64,000 nucleotides of DNA from JAWPMT01 sp965267435 (GTDB lineage: Bacteria; Bacteroidota; Bacteroidia; Cytophagales; Cyclobacteriaceae), in contig OZ253960.1 in the NCBI GenBank assembly GCA_965267435.1, forward strand, positions 5,704,001 to 5,768,000. The letters run 5' to 3'. A program made the translations under genes and the position numbers. Below are positions 53,772 through 63,700 of the stretch, piece by piece (the first letter of the stretch is position 1; each line of letters begins with the position of its first letter). Under the pieces are notes generated by a model. The model saw only the letters and a program-made list of their open reading frames with translations, did no database searches and had not been told where the DNA came from.

Positions 53772-56700
53772 GAGGTTGTACCACACTTTCCGGAGCTACC
53801 GGCGTCATGCTGTTGGTGCTGTTGTTGATGGCCCTAACGACAACTGCGTACTCGCAGGGTAACCCGACAATCAATGGTGACTATTCCGGTGATTCCCACG
53901 TGATCCTTGGTGAGGATTACATTCGCTTCAAGTCCGAGTTTCAATACCAGTCTGAGGCTGACAACACGCTTTTGGCGACATTTGGCCGGTACGATATACG
54001 GGAGGAGTTTGGTGGCTACCTGGGGAACGAGCCGGGGACGTTTGGTATTCCAATGGAAGATGCAGCGGTCGGAGGTACTCAGACGGCTTTTGATGTTAAT
54101 CAACTAGGCGCCGCGAACTATAGCATTCCCATTATGGTCTCCCCCGGAACCAATGGTATAGCACCGAATATTGCGATTGTCTATAATCATCAGGGTGGCG
54201 ATGGACCGCTGGGAACGGGTTTTGGCCTCGCAGGGCTTTCTGCAATTAAGCGCGTGGGTGCAACAGAGCACCACGACGGTGTCCACGACAAGGTGGATTT
54301 TGATGGCCTAGATCGTCTGGCCTTGGATGGTGAAAGAATGGTTCTCAAGGTTGGACACGCCTACGGATCCCCAGGCTCAGAATATCGATTAGAGAACAAC
54401 AGAAGGGCAAGAATTGAGTCGATAGGTACCGCCGCGGGTCCGGGTGCCCAATACTTCAAGGTCTGGGAGAAGTCTGGCACGATCAAGACCTACGGCAATA
54501 GTGGTGATTCCAGGTTAATGGCGGGAGATGCTGGTGTACTCACGTGGGCGCTGAATAAGGTAGAGGATCGATCGGGCAATTTTATGACTTACCACTACCT
54601 CAACAACGGCAACGAGCAGCTGATTTCTGAAATCAAGTATACTGGTAATGACAAAACGGACGCGGGTACTTATAGCAGCGTGCAATTCGAATATCAAGCA
54701 AGGAGCCATCCTCGCAACTACTATTTGGCAGGTCATGAGCTAAAAGTGAGCAATCGGCTAGTTGCAATAAAGACTTACTATGGCAATCAACTTCTGCGCG
54801 AATATCGACTTACATACGACATTATTGATGACATACCCCAGCTAACCAGTGTAACGGAATACAACAGCGTCAGCGAACATTACAACCCTGTTCAATTTCA
54901 ATGGAACAATCTTGGTGCGAGGGCCTTCAACGCTGCTGAAGAAGAACTTCCTATTACGTCATCGGCGCCACAAGCCGAGGTACTCGAACGCATGAATTTG
55001 CCAGGTGACTTCACCGGAGACGGAAGATCCGAGATCCTGTCATTTTTTGATATCTCCGATGGACCCACAAGTGGTGATGTCAGGAATCGCGACAAGGCCA
55101 TTCGTATGCTCCTGAGCTTTGAGAATGGACAAATCTCGGGCAGCGAAGAGTCCCCTGACCCTGATCCCGACAGCAAGAAGTACGTCGGGGACTTCAATGG
55201 CGATGGATTAGCAGACTACATGGCTGTAAGTGACTCCAATGTTTGCAAAGTGTATCTCTCGAGCGGTGGTGACTTTGAGTTAGGGTTCACGCAGGATATG
55301 AACTTGATCCAGTCCTTTGATTGGATCCAGCTAGGAGATATTGATGGTGACGGGAAGACAGATCTCCTCGCATTTGAGTATTTCATTTCTAATAGCGGTA
55401 ATACCACTTTTTGGGTAAATGTGCTCTACAACGATGGAGAGAGGTTTATTCCTGATGCAAGTACCAGCCCGGAACTGACATGGATATCCCCGGAAATCCA
55501 CGAAGGATTTCAAATCCTTGTTCAAGATTTCGACGGTGATGGTCGGGCGGATATATATGTTGGTTTACCAGCAATACTTGAGGGAGAGAGCGAGCCGAGT
55601 ATTTATCTATTCCTGGCGACTGACGACCGATGGAATTTTGATGTAAGGGACCAAGCCGGTTCGGCTGGAGTATCAACTTCCATTGTCAATCGAAATTCTA
55701 TGAGAGCCGACTTCAATGGAGACGGGCTCCCGGATGTATTGAATGTTCGAACCTTTTCAAGGCTGGAACCAGTAGACAGCCCCTATTGCAATGACCCTGA
55801 TATTAAAGAGGCTGAAGGCGGCAATCCAGAATACCAGGAGGAGTGCTACGAGATTAAGGAATATTGGCGTTTGTCTATGGGCACTGGTACAGGCTTCGAG
55901 ACGAAGTTGATTCCCAAACCATTTACATTCAGTGAGGAGCCTGACTACTATCTCGGAGATTTTGATGGTGATGGTCGCAGTGATGTGGGCATACAGGAAG
56001 CTGGCCAGCTGCGGCTATTGAGGTTGAAGGACCTATCTGAGTTCGTCAGCATTACCGGCATTTTAGTTCCTACCGGGGAGGATGTCCTGATTACGGATTT
56101 CAATGGAAACGGAATTTCGGATGTTGTTGTCCTCCCAACCGCCAAATTGAAGGTGACGACCATTCCTGATTGTGAGAATAGGAATTGTGAATCATACGGA
56201 ATCACCCAAGTTGTAAATCTTTATGAGGACTATGTGAAGGCACCTGCGATGGTCGAGGGCTTTGCAAACAGCTATGGTAGCCGGGTTTTCGTAGACTACA
56301 ATCCGCTAACAAATCCAGCTGTTTATGAAAAAGGTATTACGGAACTGGGGCCGGATTTGAGGCATGTGCAGGCACCCATGTACGTGGTGAGTGCGGTGTC
56401 CGCGGACAATGGCAGAGGCCGATTAGCGGATGTGCTATATCACTATAAGGAAGCTCTATTGCATCGCGGAGGCCGCGGATTCTTGGGATTTCTCCGGCGT
56501 GAGGTTGAGGATTTATCGCAGAGAACCAAGACAACTGAAACTTTCGAATTAAAAACTCCGCACTACGTTCCGGTTTTGGCCTCACAGCAAGTAGAATCGA
56601 CCGTAACTGGGGCCGTACTGTCAACGAATAGTATCTCCTATGTTGATCTGGATGAACACGTAGGAAGTACATTCCTCTATGCAAAAAAGGAAGAGATCTC

Positions 56701-59700
56701 CGACAGCTACGACCTGTATAGTGGGCCCTCGGATGCGCCGATACGTTCTACCACGACGCTTTATGATCAATATGATCCATATGGCAATGCGGAGCGAATC
56801 ATTGTCCAGTATGGAGATGGCCACCAGGTCATCATTCAGAATGAATACGACGAAATCGATGTCTCTCAATGGATTTTGGGGCTGCTTACCAAAACTACCG
56901 AAACCAGCATCGCACCGGGAGAGGATTCTCATACCAGTGAATCGACATTCACCTACTATCCAGATTTCTCCTTAGAGAGCGAGATAAAGCAGCCAGAACA
57001 TGAACTGGCCCTCACGACAACCTATGCCTACGATGAGTATGGTAACATCACACATGCTGCGACTTCCGGCATTGCCGATAACGAGGGAAATAGCCAAACG
57101 AGGGCATTGACATTTGGTTATGACGACAAGCACCGCTTTGTGCGAGAGCAGAAGAATGCCAAGGGACATACAACAAGTAAGACGTTTGACCCTGCGACAG
57201 GGAATGTTAAGACAGTGACAGGGCCCAATGGCCTGACTACTTCGTATGACTATGACGACTTCGGAAAATTGGAAAGAGTTGTCTCACCCAATCAGCAAGC
57301 ATGGACCAAAACCGCCTATCACTGGGCGGCAGGAGAGGCCCCTCCCTCCGCCAGATACTATATCGAAACTACAAGTTCAAGCGGGGCCCCGGGACGAACC
57401 TATTTTGATCGTTTAAATCGTGAGATAAGAACTGAGGCGACTGGCCTTTGGGGTAAAAAGGTTTTCGTTGATAAGCAGTACAATTCCAAGGGCCTTGTTG
57501 GCCGTGTATCGCAACCTTACTTCTCTGATGCCACTGCCAGATGGAGTTCATTCCGCTACGATCCGCTAGGCCGGGTTATAGAAGTCTCCGAGCCGGGAAA
57601 CCGGGTCACAAGCAGCATATACACCAAGTTAGTAACCACGTCGACCGATGCCAAGGGTCATAGAAGTCAGGCCAGATTCAACATGCTTGGGCAGAAGATT
57701 AAGAGCATTGACGCAGAGAATGAAGAGCTTGTTTACAACTACTACTCCAGTGGGTTGCTCAAGTCGGTTGCAAACCCGCAAAACAACGTTACGCTCTTCA
57801 CCTACGATGCACTCGGTAATCGTACATCGGTACGAGATCCTGATCTTGGATTGATATCGACCAGGTACAATGCTTTTGGTGAGCTGATCTATCAAACTGA
57901 TGAAAAAGGCTATGAGACCAGCTTTAGCTATGATCACCTGGGCCGAATGATCGAAAGGGAGATTGCAAAAGGGTCTGACAAAGAGCGCACTACCTGGACA
58001 TTCGATACGAAAAAGTTGGGCCTTTTGTCGAAGACTTCCACAGGTGATATCTTAAAGGAATACTTCTACGATCATCTGCTACGAACAACTGAGGTTCGGG
58101 AGGTTTTGGCAGGTGGGCAGTACAACACCCGCTACACCTACGACGAGCAGGATCGAATCACTTTCATCGAATATCCATCGGGTCTACGGGTCCAGCAACA
58201 CTTCAACGAATTTGGCTACCTCCACGAGGTATCCTCCCCAGATGGTCAGACACGCTACTGGAGCGCCATGGCAGAGAATGCAACTGGCCATCTCACGCAC
58301 GTTAGACTCGCTCGGTCGATCAATACTTATCGGGACTATGACAGGAGCACAGGTATCCTAAAAGGTATCAGAACGGAAGGAGCAAATGATGAGATGCTCC
58401 AAGATGAGTCCTACAGATTCGACAAAGTATACAACCTAACCAGTCGTACCAACCACTTGCTGGATGATGGTCGTGGCTTAACAGAAACCTTCTCCTACGA
58501 TGCGCTCAATAGATTGAAGACCACCCAAATCAAGGACAAAGAATATGGTCATGTGACCCTCTCTTACGACGTGCTTGGAAATATCAAGAGTAAATCGGAT
58601 GTCGGCAATTACGGGTACGATGTCGAAAACATGACCGGCCGCCCTCATGCAGTTAAGATGATTGAACTCAATGGAGAAGCCATTCCGGCTGTCACACAGG
58701 ACATTGAGTACAACGGCTTTGATAAAGTACGATCGATCAGTGAGGGAGACGCTCGTATCGATTTCACGTACGGTGTATCTCATGAGCGGAAGGTAACCCG
58801 GACGACCATAGCGGGCCTTACCATCACCAAGCGCTTCATTGGCAGCCTCTACGAAGAAGAAGAGAATGCTCAGGGGGAAGTTCGCAAAATCCACTACATC
58901 AAAGCAAGAGGCGAGGCGGTCGCCATCCACGTGGCAGAAGAGGGTGCCGAGGCCATACACTACTTGCTCAAAGACCACCTGGGTAGCATCACTGGGATAG
59001 TGGATGATGCAGGCAAAGTGTTGGAACGTTACAGCTTTGACGCCTGGGGTAAGCGAAGGGATGCGGACTCTTGGGCACCATTGAGTGGAACCACTGCCAT
59101 CAGCCACGATCGAGGGTTTACGGGACATGAGCACCTCGGGCTCTTTGGCTTGATTAATATGAACGGTCGCATGTATGATCCTGTGATTGGTCGATTTCTA
59201 AGTCCAGATCCCTATACACAGTCTCCCGATTTCACACAAGGTCTCAATAGATACAGCTATGTATTCAACAATCCACTCAGTTCAACCGATCCCAGTGGGT
59301 ACATTGCATTGCCTTTCATTGCATTGCCAACCATTTTGAAGGGAATTGTGATCACGGCAAGTCCCCTGGCCGCTGTTGCCACCACGGTAGCCAAAGCTAT
59401 TGCCTATAGTCAGCTTTTGGCACTACCAGCGACCTATGCCTATCTGGGGTCTACGAGTTTTGTTGCCAATGGAGCTACTGCAATACCAATGCCCAACGGA
59501 GGCGTGGATATGGGCTCCTTCAATTATAACACCCGCTCCTTCTCCCATTTTGAATTTGATCCATCCTCAGACATGATACTCCAGGGCCCGGATCCACTGC
59601 CTACTCCGAGGGAGTATCCGGTCCAGATTGATGCGACTTCGAGGAGCGTACCGTCTTTGACTGGATCAGCCCCAGGCCATATACCCAGTACGCTATCCCA

Positions 59701-60328
59701 GTTTGCTAATCCAACCCAGACTGCTGCAACAGCCACTTCTTCGACGGCAAGTTCGGGCTGGGGTTTTGGTTTGATGGATGTGGTTCACGGAGCACTTGAT
59801 GTAGCAGGACTTGTACCTGTATTGGGGGAGGCTTTTGACTTGATCAACGCTGGTATCTACGCGATAGAGGGTGACTATACCAGCGCCGCGCTGTCCGCAG
59901 CCGCAGCCATCCCAGTACTAGGTACAGCCGCTACCATTGGAAAATTGGGTCATAAGGCTTACAGGGGGTACAAAGCGGTAAAGGCCGCTCGTAAAACCAC
60001 AACGATTATTGGAAGGCTTTCGGACACGAGAATGATATCGAATGGCCTAAGCAATGTAAAGAGTGGTATGAACACTGGCGGGTACAATATTCTAAATATG
60101 CCAAATAAGTACTACACCTGGGCGAACAATCAAAAATGGCTACAAAGAGCAATCAAGCGGGGAGATATTATTAAAGTCGCTTCAGAGCCGTCGCCTGCGA
60201 ATCTATTCAGGAATGGTGTAGACGGGATAAGAACGGGCTTCGGTAAAGAAGTGGAGATGCTTCAACAAGCCGGTTATCGCTACGATCCCTCTACCTTTAG
60301 CTTTAAAAAGAGATCTTTTTGGAAGTAG
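53768..60328 (+). CDS. SpvB/VCBS/RHS-repeat polymorphic toxin-like protein, module 2
   Basis: The ATGA overlap sets the start at 53768 (2,186 residues). Signal peptide (MRGCTTLSGATGVMLLVLLL, ending T-A-Y-S-Q), SpvB-like domain, VCBS repeats (G-D-F-N-G-D-G-L-A-D, G-D-I-D-G-D-G-K-T-D), YD repeats and RHS core match module 1 up to D-P-S-G-Y (about 1841-1845). The last about 340 residues differ completely. They hold a hydrophobic stretch, a linker, a pretoxin-like segment (D-V-A-G-L-V-P-V-L-G-E-A-F-D-L-I-N, then G-D-Y-T-S-A-A-L-S-A-A-A-A-I-P) and a polar tip (about 2075-2186: T-T-I-I-G-R-L-S-D-T, N-N-Q-K-W-L-Q-R-A-I-K-R-G-D-I-I). The tip resembles C-terminal domains of other polymorphic toxins; its activity is not evident. 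An overlapping small gene follows. Confidence 0.9.
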   Translation: MRGCTTLSGATGVMLLVLLLMALTTTAYSQGNPTINGDYSGDSHVILGEDYIRFKSEFQYQSEADNTLLATFGRYDIREEFGGYLGNEPGTFGIPMEDAAVGGTQTAFDVNQLGAANYSIPIMVSPGTNGIAPNIAIVYNHQGGDGPLGTGFGLAGLSAIKRVGATEHHDGVHDKVDFDGLDRLALDGERMVLKVGHAYGSPGSEYRLENNRRARIESIGTAAGPGAQYFKVWEKSGTIKTYGNSGDSRLMAGDAGVLTWALNKVEDRSGNFMTYHYLNNGNEQLISEIKYTGNDKTDAGTYSSVQFEYQARSHPRNYYLAGHELKVSNRLVAIKTYYGNQLLREYRLTYDIIDDIPQLTSVTEYNSVSEHYNPVQFQWNNLGARAFNAAEEELPITSSAPQAEVLERMNLPGDFTGDGRSEILSFFDISDGPTSGDVRNRDKAIRMLLSFENGQISGSEESPDPDPDSKKYVGDFNGDGLADYMAVSDSNVCKVYLSSGGDFELGFTQDMNLIQSFDWIQLGDIDGDGKTDLLAFEYFISNSGNTTFWVNVLYNDGERFIPDASTSPELTWISPEIHEGFQILVQDFDGDGRADIYVGLPAILEGESEPSIYLFLATDDRWNFDVRDQAGSAGVSTSIVNRNSMRADFNGDGLPDVLNVRTFSRLEPVDSPYCNDPDIKEAEGGNPEYQEECYEIKEYWRLSMGTGTGFETKLIPKPFTFSEEPDYYLGDFDGDGRSDVGIQEAGQLRLLRLKDLSEFVSITGILVPTGEDVLITDFNGNGISDVVVLPTAKLKVTTIPDCENRNCESYGITQVVNLYEDYVKAPAMVEGFANSYGSRVFVDYNPLTNPAVYEKGITELGPDLRHVQAPMYVVSAVSADNGRGRLADVLYHYKEALLHRGGRGFLGFLRREVEDLSQRTKTTETFELKTPHYVPVLASQQVESTVTGAVLSTNSISYVDLDEHVGSTFLYAKKEEISDSYDLYSGPSDAPIRSTTTLYDQYDPYGNAERIIVQYGDGHQVIIQNEYDEIDVSQWILGLLTKTTETSIAPGEDSHTSESTFTYYPDFSLESEIKQPEHELALTTTYAYDEYGNITHAATSGIADNEGNSQTRALTFGYDDKHRFVREQKNAKGHTTSKTFDPATGNVKTVTGPNGLTTSYDYDDFGKLERVVSPNQQAWTKTAYHWAAGEAPPSARYYIETTSSSGAPGRTYFDRLNREIRTEATGLWGKKVFVDKQYNSKGLVGRVSQPYFSDATARWSSFRYDPLGRVIEVSEPGNRVTSSIYTKLVTTSTDAKGHRSQARFNMLGQKIKSIDAENEELVYNYYSSGLLKSVANPQNNVTLFTYDALGNRTSVRDPDLGLISTRYNAFGELIYQTDEKGYETSFSYDHLGRMIEREIAKGSDKERTTWTFDTKKLGLLSKTSTGDILKEYFYDHLLRTTEVREVLAGGQYNTRYTYDEQDRITFIEYPSGLRVQQHFNEFGYLHEVSSPDGQTRYWSAMAENATGHLTHVRLARSINTYRDYDRSTGILKGIRTEGANDEMLQDESYRFDKVYNLTSRTNHLLDDGRGLTETFSYDALNRLKTTQIKDKEYGHVTLSYDVLGNIKSKSDVGNYGYDVENMTGRPHAVKMIELNGEAIPAVTQDIEYNGFDKVRSISEGDARIDFTYGVSHERKVTRTTIAGLTITKRFIGSLYEEEENAQGEVRKIHYIKARGEAVAIHVAEEGAEAIHYLLKDHLGSITGIVDDAGKVLERYSFDAWGKRRDADSWAPLSGTTAISHDRGFTGHEHLGLFGLINMNGRMYDPVIGRFLSPDPYTQSPDFTQGLNRYSYVFNNPLSSTDPSGYIALPFIALPTILKGIVITASPLAAVATTVAKAIAYSQLLALPATYAYLGSTSFVANGATAIPMPNGGVDMGSFNYNTRSFSHFEFDPSSDMILQGPDPLPTPREYPVQIDATSRSVPSLTGSAPGHIPSTLSQFANPTQTAATATSSTASSGWGFGLMDVVHGALDVAGLVPVLGEAFDLINAGIYAIEGDYTSAALSAAAAIPVLGTAATIGKLGHKAYRGYKAVKAARKTTTIIGRLSDTRMISNGLSNVKSGMNTGGYNILNMPNKYYTWANNQKWLQRAIKRGDIIKVASEPSPANLFRNGVDGIRTGFGKEVEMLQQAGYRYDPSTFSFKKRSFWK

Positions 60329-60567
60329 ATATTGAACGAAGGATAGAATTCCTATTTGGGGTGAAATCAGATCGAGCTAAAAAGTTGCTCACAGATTTTG
60401 AGAACGAGTTGGATTTAGGTCCAAGAGTTTCACGGTGTATAGTGCATCTCTCTGAAGGATCGCTCGAGATGCTCAAGAGAACGATTCAGGAGGCGAGAGT
60501 TGATTGGAGGGATGTGATCATCTACGCTGAATCGTACGACTTTCAATTCAACGAACCCTTTAAGTAA
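60319..60567 (+). CDS. Candidate immunity protein for RHS toxin 2
   Basis: The 82-residue frame begins with TTG at 60319 and overlaps the RHS stop by 10 bases; a GTG at 60361 is a shorter option. The product is soluble, mixed alpha/beta in look and acidic (M-E-V-D-I-E-R-R-I-E-F-L-F-G, S-L-E-M-L-K-R-T-I-Q-E-A-R, W-R-D-V-I-I-Y-A-E). I recognise no family. Position, size and charge fit an immunity protein of a contact-dependent or RHS toxin, which is normally encoded directly after the toxin tip. This is inference from position. Confidence 0.55.
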   Translation: MEVDIERRIEFLFGVKSDRAKKLLTDFENELDLGPRVSRCIVHLSEGSLEMLKRTIQEARVDWRDVIIYAESYDFQFNEPFK

Positions 60568-60601
60568 TTCATTGAGAGCGGAGGTTCCTTTATGGCACGC
60601 G

Positions 60602-60658
60602 TCAAGTCCGTGCCCTTCTCCTCCAAACCACCCCGTCAACAACGAAGACTAGAATCCC
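60602..60658 (-). pseudogene. Remnant of a CHAT protein C-terminal tail
   Basis: The reverse strand reads G-I-L-V-F-V-V-D-G-V-V-W-R-R-R-A-R-T-stop. It matches the tail of the intact CHAT protein 120 bases away (L-L-L-V-V-G-G-V-V-W-R-R-K-A-R-K-stop). Nothing of the CHAT domain precedes it. It is a leftover of a duplicated or recombined CHAT gene end. Confidence 0.7.
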
Positions 60659-60667
60659 CCCACCGCT

Positions 60668-60700
60668 GGCGCGCGTCTGTGACGCGTGCCTTTTCTATTT
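60668..60700 (+). terminator. Rho-independent terminator after module 2 operon
   Basis: GGCGCGCGTC (60668-60677) pairs with GACGCGTGCC (60681-60690) with one G-T pair, followed by TTTTCTATTT. It would end the fibre-T9SS-RHS-immunity transcript. Confidence 0.75.
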
Positions 60701-60721
60701 TACTCCCAACTAACACACAAG

Positions 60722-63700
60722 TTACTTCCGTGCCTTTCTCCTCCAAACCACGCCTCCTACAACCAGGAGCAGAAGGAGACCAATCACTACAACCCGGCGC
60801 ATGCCATCTCCTTTCTTCCGGATGTCGATGGCGTCGGTCTTGCCCATCATGATGAAGGGTGACCAGAAGCCAGGATGTTGCGTGAGTTCCGGAGCAGATT
60901 GGAGGTAGGCAAGCTTAGCTTGCCGAAGGGCCTCATCTTTGTCCAGGCCTTCGTCGAGGTGGTCATAAAAGTTTCTCATTAATTCTGATGTGGCCACATC
61001 GTTCACCTGCCAGAGAGAGACGACGAGTGACGGAGCGCCGGCATACATGAATGCCCGAGCCAGAGAGGCGATGCCATTGCCGCGTTCGAATTTGCCATAC
61101 CCTGTTTCGCAAGCGGAGAGGACCACCAGATCCGCATTGAGCTGGGCCTTCGAGATCTCGTGCGCCATCCAGAAATTGGACTCAGTGCTGTCGCTGTCTT
61201 CTGTGAAGGCAAGTGATGAAAGGACTGGACGCTCATTGTCCAATAGGCCGTGTGTGGCGAAGTGCAAGATGGAGTAGTCGGCCGCCATTTCCTTGGCAAC
61301 CTTTTCCGAGGCCAGCGTATCAAAGGCAAAGAATCCAGCATACTTTTCCTGCAACGTCTCCACCTCCCGGCGGGCGGCTGGCAGCGGTCCCAATTCCCCG
61401 CGCCTCCATTGGTCAGTAGGAAGGCGAACTGCCAGGAGGGCACTGTCCAGCGACACCCCGTAATCAGCGGCCATGGCGAGCATCTGACCATTGTTGCGCG
61501 GAGCTGGCGCCTCCATGTTCTCTTTCCAGAGCGCCCCGGAGTAGCTGTAGGAAATGCTGTAGTCGTTCAGTAGATAGTGCAGACCGCCATAACCTTGGTC
61601 TTGTCCTGGAGCCGCCTCAACAAGAAAGGCTTCAAACGGTAGGTGCCCCAAATGCTCATCCGGTATGATGACCAGTCTGGAGATGCCAGCCCTATCCTTC
61701 AGGGCGGGTGCCACCAAATTCTGGTAGAGCCAATGGGCTTGCTCAGTATAGTTCTGGTAGGATTCGTCAGAGGAATAGTTGCTCAATGCATTGTGCATAG
61801 CGCTGATACGATCTCTCAAATCCTTTTTCGGTACCGGAACCTGACTCCATTGCGTATGTTCCCTGTCAATGTAAAAAACGTGCACTGCTGAATCTCCGAT
61901 GACGTACTCCAATAGTGCAGTATTCTGATCGAGTAACCCCTGGATATCCTCCACATCGGCATCGAGTTGCTGGTACTTGATTTCGTAGTACTTTGGGAAT
62001 TCCTCTGCCACCATCTGGACAAAATCATCAATTTCCTGATTGATCTGATTAAGTTGATCAATAAGACCGCGCTCTTCTTCCACGGACAGTTTTCCAAGGA
62101 GTTGTGCCTGGATCTCACTCTGCTTCTTGAGGAGGTTTTTGTCTTCCCAAATCAGTGAGTCCGGAAAATCTCCCATGCGATGGGCCAGCGCTGAATGTGT
62201 GGCCTGCGATAGCAGTACCGACTTGCTCTGGTCCGCCAGGCCAAAGGCCTTGTTGAAGTCATTTTCAGGAGTCAAGACCTGCAGAATTTGTTTTAACCAA
62301 AAGTGACCTTTCGAAAGCAGTCGCAGCTTATCGCCTTCACTGGAGATTTGATTGCGAACCTTTACCAACAAGGCATTTGCCAGATTGGAGACTACTACTT
62401 GTTTCTCCTGCGAATCGACAATGCTGCTATCTACTTCCAGCAGACGATCGACTGTGTTCAGCGATTCAATAATATTTTCTATTTGCTCGTAGGTCGTATA
62501 CTTCGTGGAATAGATGCTGTCTGCCCAAGCTGGGTCAATCGTCAAGGGTAATTGCCTCCTCGACGAACTGTTGATCGCTTGCTGTATCGTTTCCCATGCT
62601 TCACCATAGTTTTGTGCTTTTATCTGCATTGCGGCTAGATTCTTTAATGCAAGGGCATGGGAGGGATGTTCAAAGCCTTTCGCTTCCAGGGCGATTTGCT
62701 CAGCTTCCTCGAAGCATAGCAGTGCCTGTTCGTAGTCTTCTATTTTTTCATAGAGTATGGCCAGATTGTTCAACGCATTGCCATATAAAGTGTGATTTCT
62801 GCCCAAGACGGAGGCATATATATCTCTGCTTTGTAGAAAGAGAGGCAGGGCCTCATCGTATTCTTCCATTTCCATGTACAGGAAGGCTAGACTATTGAGT
62901 GCCGTTGCGTACTGGGAATGGCCCTCTCCGAGCGATTTCCTAATAATATCCTTTGCTTCTAAATACAGAGGAAGTGCCAGGTCATAATCGCCATTCTTCA
63001 AATACAGATTGCCGGTGTATTGCAATGACAAAGCATATCTGTTATGTTCCGGACCTAGTGAGCGTCTCAGGATATCGTTTGTTTGTAAATAGAGAGGCAA
63101 CGCCTGGTCGCGATTTCCAAGCTTGGATTGTAGTAAGCCCAGGTTGAGCAATGTAAACGCAAACTGTGGATGCTCGCGCCCCAAGGTTCTTTCGAGAATC
63201 TCAACCGCCTGCTGAGTATATTGTAGCGCCGTTTCATAATCCCCCATGGTCTCGAGGGTCCTTGCAAGGTTGTTGAGTGTGTTGCCATACTTTTCATCTT
63301 CTTTACCGAGGGTTTTTTCCCTTATTCTCAAGACTTCCAGTTGTATAGAAAGAGCCTGAGGGTGTTTCCCCAGTCTTCCGTAAAGCGCTGCCAGGTTATT
63401 AAGTGAAATTGCGTAGTCTGGGTGTTCTTTACCTAGCACCTTCCCCCAGACCTCACTGGCTTGCAGAAAGTAGGGTAGCGCTTGCTCCTGTTCTCCTTTG
63501 AACCAATGAACTGCTCCCAGATTATTCAGTGATTCTGCATACTCTGAATTCTCTTTTCCCAAGGCATTTGCTCTGATGTCTTTGGATTGCAGGTATAGTT
63601 CCTTGGCCTTGTCGTAGTCGCCCAACCTAAGATGTATATTGCCCAGATCATTGATACCGCCGGCGAGCATGGAATCAAATTTGTCTTCCGTGGCTCTTTT

